64,000 nucleotides of DNA. Origin: Dendrobium chrysotoxum (taxonomy: Eukaryota; Streptophyta; Magnoliopsida; Asparagales; Orchidaceae). The stretch is taken from assembly GCA_019925795.1 (NCBI GenBank), contig CM034300.1, positions 30,925,591 through 30,989,590 on the forward strand, read 5' to 3'. Position numbers and translations under genes: made by a program. Shown in pieces: positions 44,930 through 57,393 of this stretch (its first letter is position 1; each line of letters begins with the position of its first letter). Below the pieces are notes generated by a model. The model saw nothing but the letters and a program-made list of their open reading frames with translations, was not told where the DNA came from and did no database searches.

Positions 44930-46539
44930 TGTTGCAAATCTAGTTTTGATAATGACAAACATGTTTGTATTCTGTTTTGCTTGGCTAATCCATTTCAGGT
45001 ACAAAAGATCAAAAGCAACTCAAGTCAACTCAAGATCAGGTCCATGTGTGTCTAAAATGTACTATTTTTCCTTTTCTTTAGTCAATTATAATGTAATTGA
45101 TCCCCTAGCTAAGTAACCTTTCACACACACACTTAGGGGGAGAGCTTGAGTGAATTAGAGTTTTTGTTCAAGTTTTTGTTCAGATTGTCCTGGACGATAT
45201 TCATATCGTCCTGGACGATCAAGTAAAAATAGAAACCCTAATTAGGGCAACCAAGTTAAGTCTGTTTGATTAAGCCGATCATCCTGGATGATCAATACAT
45301 CGTACGGGATGATAGGCTCAAATCAGAAATTCTCAGCCACCAGATCAAGTTAGGTAAGTTTTTATTTTAAGATATTTGGTCTGATCGTCCCGGATGATAC
45401 GTGCATCGCCCTGGACGATCCAGTACAATCTTGCCTAAATTAGTCTGGTAATTAAGGAAAATAATTAGTATTTCATTGATACGATCATATCATCCTGGAC
45501 GATCATGATCGTCTAGTATATTTCAGCTGTACATCTATAGCGGTGATCAGGATGATTTGGGCACATTTTGAACTAATTATACAGGACGATATCCGTATCG
45601 TCCTGGACGTTCAATACATTTTTGGGTCGTCCAACACAAGTTTCTCTGGACGACCAGAGTGGTCTTCTGGACAAAATTCTTGAATTTACACTGATCATCC
45701 CAGACGATCGCAGAATCGTACAGGATGATCTGAACAACTTTTTCCACTGATCGTCCAGAAGAGCCAGATCGTCCAGGTTGAAATAGCTAATTTTGAACAG
45801 ATCATACAAGATAATCTATCGATCATCTTGGATGATCTATTGATCGTCCTGGAGGATCTAGGCCGACCAGTTGAGATTTAGGGCAAATTTTGAGCCCTCC
45901 TATAAAAGATCTTTTTCTTTCAACAAGAAAAATCTTTTGCCACTTTCCTTTCAAGGAAACCCTAGAGAGAGAGTTTGGGAGAGAGAGAGGATCTTGTGAG
46001 GGGGAGTTTGTGAGGGACTCATGAAGGTTGCTTCAAGCAAGGATCAGAGTCATCTTCTCCATTCATCGTCTCTCGTCAAGTTGGTGTTCTTTGTGACAGG
46101 ATCATTCGCAAGAAGATCCGGGTTCTCTGCCCACTTCAGGAGGAAGTGAAAGGAGTTCAGGTTCTCTATCTGCTTCAGGAGGAAGCGAAAGGAGTCTGAG
46201 GCTCTCTACCTACTTCAGGAGGAAGCAAAAGGAGGTTAGGTTCTCTGCTTCACCATGTCGGTGGAAATGAGTTTTTGTGTAGGCTTCTTCGCCTTGCTAT
46301 GGGAGCAGAAGGAGAGTCACTTTGGTTTAGTGCAATAACTGGAGGGCATGATCCGAGGAGTGGACATAAGTCAAGTTGACCGAACCACTATAAAAATCTG
46401 GTGTGTTCTTTCTGATTACTTTATGCACTTTAGTTTTCTGTGATTATATGGTGAAATCTATGTTTAACCAATTCACCCCCCCCTCTTGGTTAGCCTCGGG
46501 ACTAGTTCATCAAGGCTTAACATCCTTTTCGAACTTTCA
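44930..46539 (+). repeat. Element Y 5' LTR (1.61 kb)
   Basis: Begins TGTTGCAAATCTAG and ends GAACTTTCA. Palindrome doublets start at 45184/45205 (21-bp offset) and continue to about 45855. TATA box 45901-45908. U5 hairpin CACTTC-AGGAG-GAAGTG at 46132-46148. Confidence 0.92.
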
Positions 46540-46541
46540 AG

Positions 46542-46553
46542 TGGTATGAGAGC
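46542..46553 (+). other. Element Y primer-binding site (one mismatch)
   Basis: TGGTATGAGAGC. A C-to-G change relative to the consensus TGGTATCAGAGC, probably after insertion. Confidence 0.85.
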
Positions 46554-46597
46554 GGGATTCATAAAATCTAGTTTTGAAAAACTTTTGAAATTGATCC

Positions 46598-48406
46598 ATG
46601 GATAACTTTGGTAATCATAATACTGCTGAAGGTTATTCAATTATATGACCGCCATTATTTAATAACATACCTTTTGATTTTTGAAAAACTCGTATGTCCA
46701 CTTTTCTTCAATCAATTGATTATCGCATGTGGATGCTTGTTAAGGATGGATACGAACCACCTTTTAGAATAATTAACAATGTGAAAATTGAACTGCCCTT
46801 TACTGATTGGACTTTTGATGATCGTGATTTAGCACAATTGAATGCCAACTGCTTGAACTTTTTTAATCTGTGCTTTAAAATCTGAGGATTACATGGATAT
46901 TTCTACTTGTACAACTAGCAAAGAGATTTGGGATAGATTGTGCATCACTTATGAGGGTATAACTGAAGTCAAACAGTCTAGGTTAAATATATTACTTCAT
47001 GACTATGAACTTTTTCTCATGAAACCTACTAAATCTATTTCTGAAATTTATACAAGGTTCACTCAAAATGTCACCTCTTTGCATGCCTTAGGTAGAGAAC
47101 TTACAAACTATGAAAGAGTGAACAAAATTCGTAGATGTTTACCTTCTTCGTATGATGCTAAGATAATTGCAATCACTGAATCTAAAGATTTGAATACTTA
47201 CTCTATTGGTAGCTTACTTGGATCACTCATTGCTTACGAGCAAGGGGTGAACTAGAGACAGCTTGATGCAGGTGAGAAGAAGAAGGAGAAAATAGTGGCA
47301 CTGAAGAACAACGAGAGTGATACTAGTTCTTCTAGGTCTGATAGCAATGACGTTGCCTTGATCACTAGGAAATTCAAAAGCTTTCTAAGGAAGAAACATA
47401 AGAACTTTCAGAAGTGGAACAAGGGTAAGTCCAGCAAAAATTTTAAAGGTTCATCTGAAACTATCTGTTTTGAATGTAGGAAGCCTGGACACATTAAGGC
47501 TGATTGTCCTACACTTAAAGCTCACCCAAGCAACGAGAAGGGTGAGGAGAAACATAAGTTTAGAAAGGATAAGAAGTGGATTCAGAAGGCGTTCTAGGCA
47601 GATTCTGCATCTGACTCCTCTGAGACTGAAGCTGAAGAGGAGGAAACAAATTTGTATCTGATGGCTGATGATCATCATGGTCAGTCTAACCTGGAAGAGG
47701 TATGTGAGCTTACTTATAATCAATTGTTTGAAATATCTAAAAGAATTCATGCATCGTATACGAAGCTTAAGAAAACTCATGCTACCCTGAAACTAGAATT
47801 TCTGAACTTATAAAAAGAGCATGAAATTTTGATTAAAGATAATTCTACTGTTGATTGCAATCACATATCTTTACTTGATGAGTTTGATGAATTGAACATA
47901 ATATATTCTGATTTAGTTACTGAGCATGATCCATTGAAAACCTCACATGTTGATTTAGAAAGAGCTTTTAAAGAATTAGAAAATCTGGGATGTGAAGTGG
48001 AGAGTAGCAATGGTGGTTTGAAATTTGAAATTACATGTTTAAAGAAAAAAATGAATTTTTGAAAGTTAAAATTAGTGCTTTTTAGAAAAAAAAACACCTC
48101 TTACGTTTGCACAGTTTTATGCATCTCCACCTTTTGTAGAATCTGTTTCAAAATCATCAAAGCATGTTTCAAACAAACCTAGGAAGAGGCACTATCACCC
48201 ACGTAGATTAGTTAACCCTTTCCTGGTGTTAGATTTTTTCCTGTGGCATGTTAGGACACATTTCTCACACCTGCACTGTTCACCTTAGTACACATTGGGT
48301 GTGGAGGCCCAAATTGCCTGTTTCACAATACAGCACTCATGTATTGCATTCTTCTTTTCATAAGAAGGAACCCAAACCTATTTGGGTTCCTAAATCTGAC
48401 ATTTAA
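46598..48406 (+). pseudogene. Element Y gag (several stops and frameshifts)
   Basis: Start ATGGATAACTTTGG at 46598. Stops at Gln/Arg and Trp codons occur in the first 30 codons. The gag domain is at 46694-46885 and, after a frame change, 46893-47255. Knuckle CFECRKPGHIKADC is in 47295-47597. The coiled coil runs to 48062. The second knuckle (about 48230-48275) is damaged (GATTTTTTC, Cys lost). It ends PKPIWVPKSDI then TAA. Here gag and pol are in different frames, one base apart, unlike A and E. Confidence 0.88.
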
Positions 48407-48447
48407 TGATTTTGTAGGTATGCTCTCACACAAGATCTCGTTAGAGC

Positions 48448-51400
48448 ATGTGGTACCTGGACAACGAATGTTCAAGACTCATGATTGGTGATGTAAATCA
48501 ATTTATTTCGCTGGAGGCCAGGGCTGAAGGAAAGGTTACACTTGGAGATAACACCACCAGGAGGGTGGTAGGTACATCTATAATTGGAGATTCAAAGAAT
48601 TTTATGATTGACAATGTTTTGCTTGTAGATGAACTGAAACATAACTTGCTGAGCATCAATCCACTCTGTGACAAAGGATACAACATCAAATTCCTACCCA
48701 CTTGCTGCATTTTAAGCTTAAATAACAAAGTTGTTTTGTTGGGATAAAGGATCAACAATGTCTACAAGCTGGATGTAAGTTGCATTAAAGCTGAAAATTT
48801 AATTTGCTTAAAAACTGCTGCTGATGAGTCTTGGTTGTGGCATAGGAGATTGTGTCATGCCAGTATGAAAACCCTTAGAAGAGTCACCCAAAAGGACTTA
48901 GTTAGAGGTGTCCCTAAGCTTAAGTTCACTAAGGACCACATGTGTGATGCCTGTCAATTAGGGAAGCAAGTCCAATCCTCGTTTCACTCTGTTAAGGACA
49001 TTAGCACCTCTAGACCTTTAGAAGTCCTTCACATGGATCTTTTTGGACCCATTAGCACTGTCAGCTTAGGGGGGAACGTCTATGGTTTTGTGATTGTTGA
49101 TGATTACTCGAGGTTCACATGGATTAAACTCTTGTCACATAAATCTGAGTCATTTGATGAATTTAAGTCCTTCTCCACTTGGATTTAGAGGAAGTTAGGT
49201 TGTGAGATCTTGACTATTCATAGTGATCATGGTGGAGAGTTTGAAAATGTGAAATTTGGAAGTTTTTATGAGGAGCAAGGGATTAGTCATAATTTTTTAG
49301 CTCCTAGGACCCCTCAGTAGAATGGGGTAGCTGAAAGGAAGAACAGGACCTTAGTGGAAGCCGCTAGAGCCATGCTTGCTAAGTATTCACTTCCAAAATA
49401 CTTTTGGGCTGAAGCGGTGAACACTGCCTGTTATGTGCTGAATAGGGTGAATATAAGATCAAATCTGAACAAGACACCTTATTAGATCATCAAGGGTAGA
49501 ACTCCAAACCTGTCCCACCTCCATGTCTTTGGCTGTAAGGTTTTCATTCTGAATAATGGGAAATCATCCTTAGGAAAGTTTGACCCCAAATTTGATGAAG
49601 GAGTATTCTTAGGCTATTCTAGTGTGGGGAAATCCTTTAGGGTGTTCAATAAGAGGACATTGGTGGTGGAAGAGACAACTCATGTGGTGTTTGATGAATC
49701 CGATCCTAAGGTGACTAGAGTTGAGGAAGAAGAAGAGGAAGAAGAAGAGGTAGAGGAGATTACCCAAGGGGTTGAAAATGCAAATCTGGAGAAAGGGTAG
49801 AACCTCAAACCACACTGCCTAGAGATTAGAGATATTCTTCGAGTCATCCAAAAGAACTGATCTTAGAAGACCCTTTAGAAGGTGTTAGGACTAGGCATAG
49901 ACTTAGGAAGGAATTAAACCACTCTGCCTTTATCTCAATGACGAAACCCACCAACATCAATCAAGCCCTTTCTGATGAGTTTTGGATCTTAGCTATATAA
50001 AAAGAATTGAATCAATGTGTAAGGAATGATGTTTGGGAGTTAGTATAAAGACCTAGAAATCAAAGTATAGTGGGAACCAAGTGGGTCTTAAAGAATAAGA
50101 TGAATGATTCTAGTGCGGTGGTTAGGAATAAGGCAAGATTAGTGGCTAAGGGGTATAATCAGATTGAATGGATTGATTTTGAGGAGACCATTGCCCCTGT
50201 AGCTAGATTGGAAGCCATTAGAGTGCAACTAGCCTTTGCCTGTTATAAGGGATTTAAGCTGTTTCAAATGGATGCCAAGAGTGCCTTTTTAAATGGGGTA
50301 ATAAAAGAGGATGTTTTATAGAACAACCCCCAGGTTTTGAGAGTTCTCAATATCCAAATCATGTTTACAAATTAAAAAAGGCCTTATATGGATTGACACA
50401 GGCACCCAGAGCTTGGTATGAGAGGCTTAGCACATTCCTGTTAGAAAGAGAGTTTGTTAAGGGGAGCGTAGACACCACCCCTTTTTTGAGGAGAATTGGG
50501 GATGACTTACTCATTATCTAGATCTATATTGATGATATAATTTTTGGATCTTCTGATAAACATTTATGTGATGAGTTTTCTAAAATAATGAGTAAGGAGT
50601 TTGAGATGAGTATAATGGGAGAATTGTCCTACTTCTTGAGGTTTAGCATAAGGAAAATGGATGATGGAACCTTTCTCAATCAATCTAAATACACTAAGGA
50701 TATTTTGAAGAAATATGAAATGGACAAAGCCAAGCCAATCAACACTCCCACGAGCTCCTCTGTTCAGTTAAATAAGGATTCAAGTGGAAAATCTGTTGAT
50801 TAGAAGAAGTATCGAGGAATAATTGGATTACTGCTTTACCTGACTGCTAGCTAATCTGATATCATGTTTAGTGTTTGTCTTTGTGCTAGGTTTTAGGCTG
50901 ATCCTAAAGAGTCCCACCTGACTGCTGTTAAGAGAATTCTTAGATATCTTTTAGGGACCCCAAACCTAGGAATCTGGTACCCTAGGCACAGCACCTCTGT
51001 TGAGATTATTAGATATTCTGATTCTGACTTTGTAGGGTGTAGGGTGGATAGAAAGTGCACTTCTGGAACTTGTCAATTCATATGACAGTCTTTAGTCTCC
51101 TGGTCCAGTAGAAAATAGAACTCAGTTGCACTTTCCACTATTGAAGCTGAGTACATTGCCTTAGGAAGTTTTGTCGCCCAAGTTCTTTGGTTGAAGCAAC
51201 AAGTCTTGGATTTAGGATTACCTGTGGGCATAATTTCTATTCTGTGTGATAATACTTGTGCCATCTGCATCTCTAAGAATCCAATCCAACATTCTAGAAC
51301 CAAATACATCGATATAAGACATCACTTTATTAGGGACCATATTACAAAAGGGGACATTCAGCTACATCATGTAGCAACTGAAAATCAATTGGCTGACATA

Positions 51401-51475
51401 TTTACTAAACCACTGTCCTTTGACTCATTCAACATTTTGAGGACCAGATTAGGAGTCATTGATATGAATGCTTGA
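48448..51475 (+). pseudogene. Element Y pol (several stops)
   Basis: Protease starts MWYLDNECSR at 48448, where DSG has become DNE, losing the active-site triad. The pre-integrase zinc region and integrase start are intact at 48835-49188 (HRRLCHASMKT, CDACQLGKQ, FGPISTVSLGG). The core includes HSDHGGEF near 49218 and TPQ followed by a stop near 49318. RT: VARLEAIRVQLAF (50070-50321), YIDDIIFGSS near 50530, EFEMSIMGEL (50588-50803). RNase H ends 51475 with LADIFTKPLSFDSF. About ten disabling changes, many of them C to T or G to A. Confidence 0.9.
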
Positions 51476-53376
51476 TTTTGATGAATACTGATTTTTGATT
51501 TGTCCTTTGTATTCTATTTCTGTTAGTTAGCTGTTTGATTTAATTATTTTCTTTCTGTTATTTTTATTTTTTCTGCTGATTTCTATTTTAGCCTTAGTGT
51601 TAGTTTGATTTGAGTATTTGTGTTGATGTAATTTTCTACCTATTTTTATTTACTAGTTCATCTCTTTTATTTACTGTGTTTTGCTTTTCAAAATTCGGTC
51701 ACTACTCACTACTTCTGATAAACTAGATTTCTAACTGAGAGTTTTACCTTATTTTTATTTGGAAGCTGGTAAGCAGTGATTGATTCCTCTGGATCTGTTA
51801 AAGGGAAGAAACATTGATAATTATTTCTCTTCATCTAACTCCTTTACTGATGTATTATTTCTTTTGGATAAAAATCTTCTTCAAAATTAAAATATTAGTT
51901 TTTGAAATAGAGATTTATTTTATCTTCCTATAGTAACCTACCTCATATGAATAGTGTTTTCAAAGTCTTGACTCATTATTATGATTGTCTAAACCAAGTG
52001 ATTACACTTATCATACGATGTATGGTTTTTATTTTGTGAATTACTCTTCCTTACTGTGGAGAGCGTCTCCCATGTCTGGAAGGTAATTTTATAGCTGAGA
52101 TCCTTTAACGATTTTGAGAGGGAGAAAGCTTATAAAAGATGCGTGGTTGGCCAAACAAATTGAAATAGAGGCACAAAATGAGCCCAAAGCTGAAAAGATA
52201 CGAAATATCGCCAAATTGAAAGATACACAAAGCGTATCAAAAATCAAAAGATGCTTAAAGCGCCAATTAAATTGAAAAAGAGGCACAAAATGAGCCCAAA
52301 TCAAGCTTTCTTCCCTTTCAGATCGCTAAATGCCTTAGAAAAATCCATGCGCCACTTCATATTTTCAAAAGCTTGAGTTTAAAAATCTTGATTTTTGATT
52401 TATTACTTTGCAACACTATTATATCAGATATTTTTCTGGAACGAGACTCGAAAGGATCTCTTTTTGAATCTAATTTCTTTTCTTCTGAATTGGATTTTTG
52501 TCTTGAAAGGGATTTGCATCTATAAGGTGTCCGAGGTGCGAGTTACCAAAGTCAATTTTCTAACTTTTTCTGGATTTCAGCACTGTCAATCGTCTTCTTA
52601 TTGGTTTTTGGATTTAAAATCAAGAAAAAATTCTAATTTACTAGAGCAGATTGATCCAAAAAAAAATCATTATTTTTTTGTTCTCATTTCGAGTTTTATT
52701 TACTTCAGTTTTGTTTTTCATTTTACTGTTTGTGCTTTTGGGATCCCTGATCTTTCATCTCCATCCTCCATCTTTTTCCTGTTTCCTTCACATCATCCTA
52801 GACGATCTTCTTCATCCCAGATGATCCATCAATCATCCTGGATGATCCATTCAAATCATCCCCACTCTGATCACGCTGCTGAGATACACCAATTATTGGT
52901 GATCATCCTGGATGATCCTTCCATCATCCTGGATGATATGATCCATATCTTCCTGATCTGATCGAACGGTTGAGAATGCACCAATTATTGTTCATCGTCC
53001 TGGAGAATCCACCACATCAAACTGGATGATCCACATATTAGTAGCTGCATGATTCAAATTTGGCCCGTCCGACACATTTATTGCATATGCTCCTGGACGA
53101 TCCACCTAATCATCCTGGATGATACTTTTCATAAATGGTCATCCGGCTTGACTCCTCGGGACGATCGCATGTCTCTAATCATCCTGAATGATCTTTGATC
53201 ATCCTGGATGATCCGACCGTCTTTTTGACCAATCATCCTGGCCGTCATAAATGCTCATATCGTCCTGGATGATCCTGCGATCGTACGGGACGATCCGGTC
53301 TATTTCTATTTAAACAGCCAATTTCTTCAATTTTTTCCACACATCTCCTTCCTTTCTCCCTCACTTGTGCTTTCTA
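51476..53376 (+). other. Element Y spacer and internal promoter-like region
   Basis: Alignable with 22204-24127 of X. It contains a hairpin repeat block (52130-52310), a T-rich stretch, palindromes in their decayed form (ATCATCCTGGATGAT, 52794-53220), and a last doublet 53259-53273/53280-53294 with 21-bp offset. TATTTAAAC follows at 53307-53315, then the aORF ATG at 53377. The gap from last palindrome to TATA is 12 bases, as in X. No other gene is seen. Confidence 0.7.
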
Positions 53377-54615
53377 ATGGCTGGCGGGAAGCATTCTAGG
53401 TAAAAGGGTGCGAGCTCCTCACGGGGGAATGTCGATCCCCGCTTTTCCAATGTAGTCGATCAGGCTGCTTTCGAGCGATATCTTGAGGTGGGCATCACTC
53501 AATCAAAAATCATAAACCCCCACACCCTTACCTATCTTGTCCTCCATCTTTTTGCACACACCTCCCTCACTTTAATCCTTACCCTCGCCTTTCCATTTAG
53601 CCTTAAACTTCTTCAAGTATTCTTCGCCAATCTTTGCATCTCTGCTGATTATTCCACTCTCCGCTCCTATGTGAATCAACGTCCAGTAGAACTCACAGCC
53701 CAGGACTTTCATAATATCCTTTAACTTTCTGTGTTTGGCGACAAAATCCACTCTCTTATTTCTGATCCTGATTATGATTGGAGTGTTGCAGATCACTTAC
53801 TTAGAAATATGAATGTACCCTACCACGACAATGCTTGCACTTTCCTCCTTAAGGATGCACGGACCATTCAGCACATCCTTTGTTCCTCCATCATCTCGAA
53901 GGCTGGGGATCGAATTCACATCACCACATTACTGTCTCTGACCACATATTACATCTTGGCCCACCGGGTCTTCAATGCCACTGACCTTCTTATCAGATAT
54001 ATCAAGCACCTCATCACTATTAGGGATCTGGGCCATAGACGTCATCCCAATCTAGCTTTAGGACATATCATTGCATATGCCTTGGAAACCAAATATAACC
54101 TGCAGTATCCAGTCCCTCCCAATATCCCTCCTTCCTTTTTCACTAATAATTCATTATATGTAGTCCACAGTACCCGACTACATCCAGAGCCCGGCCCAGA
54201 TGTTGAGAAGGAAGAGGAAGAAGTTATTCCCATTCCTGCTGCCTCAGATGCACCTGCTCCCCTTCACATTGCTTCCCCTTTTGATCATCTGGTGCAGTGG
54301 TATAACAAGTGGGAGGCCAGATTCCATTCTTATAATGCTTCCTAGGAGCAGCAGTATGCGGAGGATCTGCAGTGCTTTACAGACTATGCTGCTCAGCAGC
54401 AATAGTAGCACCACCAGGACATTACCTGGATTAGAGCACACTTCACCGCCATCCGTAGTTACTTTACACCACCACAGCCACCTCCTCCTTCTGATCAGGA
54501 TCCGCCTCCTTTTAGTTTTATTTTTTGTGCTATTTTTTCTGTTTGTACTGTTATTTCTATTTTTCCTTTTTGTCCTCCTCCTTTTTGTGATGTCAAAAGG
54601 GGGAGTCAGATGTAG
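53377..54615 (+). pseudogene. Element Y aORF (one frame throughout, five stops)
   Basis: One frame runs from ATGGCTGGCGGG (53377) to TAG 54613-54615, with stops near codon 9, at about 53722, at 54343 and two adjacent near 54403. The middle part, 53731-54345, is open for 204 codons. Conserved with X: FFANLCISADYSTLRSY-like, ARTIQHILCSSIIS, HRRHPNLALGH, acidic linker, Gln-rich helix, Pro run. After the Pro run, the frame continues through a hydrophobic stretch (FSFIFCAIFSVCTVISIFPF) and across the first polypurine motif. E and B end earlier (SYF, stop), so this tail may come from a one-base indel. Function is unknown beyond resemblance to a plant transposon domain. Confidence 0.75.
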
Positions 54616-54791
54616 TAGTTTTTATTTTATGCATTGATCTTATCTTGTAGTGTTTATGTCATTTGTAGTTGTTTTCCTGTACTGCTCAAATTGTTCAATG
54701 AAATTTATTTTTCTATGTGTGTTGGTTGACTCCTAGTTCTTTTTTTTTAAACTACTGCACAAATGTTTGCCATCATCAAAAAGGGGGAGAT
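54616..54791 (+). other. Element Y 3' end and polypurine tract
   Basis: CATCATCAAAAAGGGGGAGAT ends at 54791 directly before the LTR. A first motif, GTCAAAAGGGGGAGTC, lies upstream at 54592-54607. This is the classic duplicated Sirevirus motif. Confidence 0.85.
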
Positions 54792-56374
54792 TGTTGCAAA
54801 TTTGGTTTTGATGATGACAAACATGTTTGTATTCTATTTTACTTGCCTAATCCATTTCAGGTATAAAAGATCAAAAGCAACTCAAGCCAACTCAAGATCA
54901 GGTCCAAGTGTGTCTAAAATGTACTGTTTTTCCTTTTCTTGAGTCAATTGTAATGTAACTGATCACTTAGCTAAGTAACCTTGCACACACACACTCAAGG
55001 GGAGAGCTTGAGTGAATTAGAGTTTCTGTTCAAGTATTTGTTCAGATCATCCTGGACGATATTCACATCATCTTGGACGATCAAGTAAAAACAGAAACTC
55101 CAATTAGGGCGACCAAGTTAAGTCTGTCTGATTAAGCCGATCGTCCTGGACGATCAATACATCGTACGGGATGATAGGCTCAAATCAGAAATTCTCAGCC
55201 GCCAGATCAAGTTAGGAAAGTTTTTATTTTAAGATATTTGGTCTGATCGTCCCGGATGATACGTGTATCGTCCTGGACGATCCAGTATAATTATGCCTAA
55301 ATTAGTCTGGTAATTATGGAAAGAAATTACTATTTAATTGATACGATCATATCATCTTGGATGATCGTAGGATCGTCCTGAACGATCATGATCGTCTAGT
55401 GTGTTTCAGCTGTACGACCAGAGCGGTCTTCTAGACAAAATTCCTAAATTTACACTAATCATCCCGGACGATCGCAGAATCGTACGGGACGATCTGAACA
55501 ACTTTTTCCACTGATCATCCAGAAGAGCCAGATCGTCCAGGCTGAAACACCTAATTTTGAATTGATCGTACAGGACGATCTATCGATCGTCCTGGACAAT
55601 CTAGGCCGACCAGTTGAGATTTAGGGCAAATTTTGATCCCTCCTATAAAAGATCTTTTTCTTTCAACAACAAAAATCTTTTGCCACTTTCCTTTCCAGAG
55701 AAACCCTAGAGTGAGAGAGAGTTTGGGAGAGAGAGAGAGGATCTTATGAGGGGGAGTTGGTGAGGGATTCATGAAGGTTGCTCCAAGCAAGGATCAAAGT
55801 CATCTTCTCCGTTCGTCGTCTCTCGTCTAGTTGGTGTTCTTTGTGAGAGGATCGTTTGCAAGAAGATCCGGGTTCTCTGGCCGCTTCAGGAGGAAGCAAA
55901 AGGCGTTTAGGTTCTCTTCTTCCTTCAGGAGGAAGCAAAAGGAGTCCGAGATTCTCTGCTTGCTTCAGGAGGAAGCGAAAGGAGGTTAGGTTCTCTGCCT
56001 CACCGTGTTAGTGGAAAGGAGTTTTTGTAAAGGCTTTTCTGCCTTGCTGTGGGAGCAGAAGGAGAGTCACTTTGGTTTAATGCAATACCAGAGGGGAGGC
56101 TCCCGGGAGTGGACGTAGGTCAAGTTGACCAAACCACTATAAAAATTTGGTGTGTTCATTATGATTACTTTCTGCACTTTAGTTTTCTGTGATTATATAC
56201 TTGGGTGAAATCTGTGTTTAATCTTTTCGTTTGAAGTATTTACTTATTTTCGCTGTAAATCATCAAAAAGATTTTTTACTATTGCTCTCGAATGTTTAAA
56301 TAACCAATTCACCCCCCCTCTTGGTTAGACTCGGGACTAGTTCATCAGGGCTTAACATCCTTATCGAACTTTCA
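54792..56374 (+). repeat. Element Y 3' LTR (1.58 kb)
   Basis: Begins TGTTGCAAATTTGG and ends CGAACTTTCA. Compared with the 5' LTR it lacks roughly 125 bases around 55413 (between GCTGTAC and GACCAGAGCGG), which removes one palindrome doublet. TATA box 55644-55651. Nested U5 stem 56108-56138. Base differences from the 5' LTR are frequent, so Y is not recent. Confidence 0.92.
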
Positions 56375-57349
56375 ATTATATGATCAATTATAGAAACAAT
56401 GGGCTTAACGACTAATTGAAGAATTAGTTTTTATGAACTAATTGTACTGTACAATCTAGATCAGACTGTATGATTCGTTATAAATTGTAAACCCTAGTCG
56501 CTCGATAAATTAAGTAAGATGTTTTAAAAATAGATTTTAAACTAATTGCATTGTATGATTATATTTGTACTATACAAAATTTTAAAATTTTACTTAAATT
56601 AAATCCTATAATTAGTCAATCAAATTATAGTATAATTAATGATAGCATGGTATTATATGATCTTGATCATACTGTATGATTGACAGAGATAAAATTTGGT
56701 CATCCCAAAGAACATACCAAATAAAATCATGATTTTTAAACTTATCGTACTATACGATATTTATATCATACTAGATGACTGACTTGAACTCAACTAATCA
56801 TACTATATGATGATAACAATATGGGATGATTGATAGAGAAGATTTCCATTCATCCCAGTAATTATCCTGTACGAATAGAGAGAAAGCAAATAGATCATAC
56901 TAAATGATCTTAGGATCGTACTATATGATATGTTCAAAAAGTTAAACAGTTCATCTGAACAATTATTTATATCGTACTAGATGGGTCTAGTTTTTGAACT
57001 GATCGAATTGTATGAATTTTGATCGTGCTGTATGAATTCCAATTGTACAACCAACTTAAAGTTTTAGGGTTTCTTGAAGCCTAATACTGTTGAAATAAGA
57101 GAGGATTGTGTGACTATTAAAGGAACTCTGAAAAAGGAGTTTTTGAGAGAAATTAAAGGTTTGAGAGGATGGAGAAGGAGAGGTTGAGCGTGATGGAGAA
57201 GGAGTGTGAGGGGATCCCATGGTTGCTCTGGGCTAGCTACACCCTTGTTCCTCCTGTGTCCTTGGTGAGTCCTTAAAGGCTCTCTTGGGATAGAGGCTTC
57301 TAAGCCAAGTCCTCGAGGTACTTTACCTTCTCAACGAGGGAGAAAAAGG
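56375..57349 (+). repeat. Element E 3' LTR, part 2
   Basis: Continues the LTR after Y with the repeated ATTAT. It matches 29795-29952 and 35990-36850. Decayed palindromes occur at 56440-57040. Cut at 57349 by LINE3. Confidence 0.85.
57336..57349 (+). repeat. Target-site duplication of LINE3 (left copy)
   Basis: GAGGGAGAAAAAGG, repeated exactly at 63509-63522. Confidence 0.95.
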
Positions 57350-57393
57350 TGTTTTTAGAGAATTTGGATCAATAGATTAATTATCATAAGGGG

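Larger units (their letters stand above)
44930..56374 (+). mobile_element. Element Y: complete Sirevirus-type copia element
   Basis: Two LTRs (44930-46539, 54792-56374), primer-binding site, gag, pol, spacer, internal promoter-like region, aORF and polypurine tract, flanked by perfect ATTAT repeats (44925-44929 and 56375-56379). It is the most complete element in the window and the reference for what X lost. It sits inside the 3' LTR of E. Confidence 0.95.

Noticed and set aside
54508..54615. Hydrophobic tail of the Y aORF as an Env-type membrane anchor
   Set aside because: E and B stop earlier at the matching place. A one-base difference opens this frame in Y only, and it runs into the polypurine motif.
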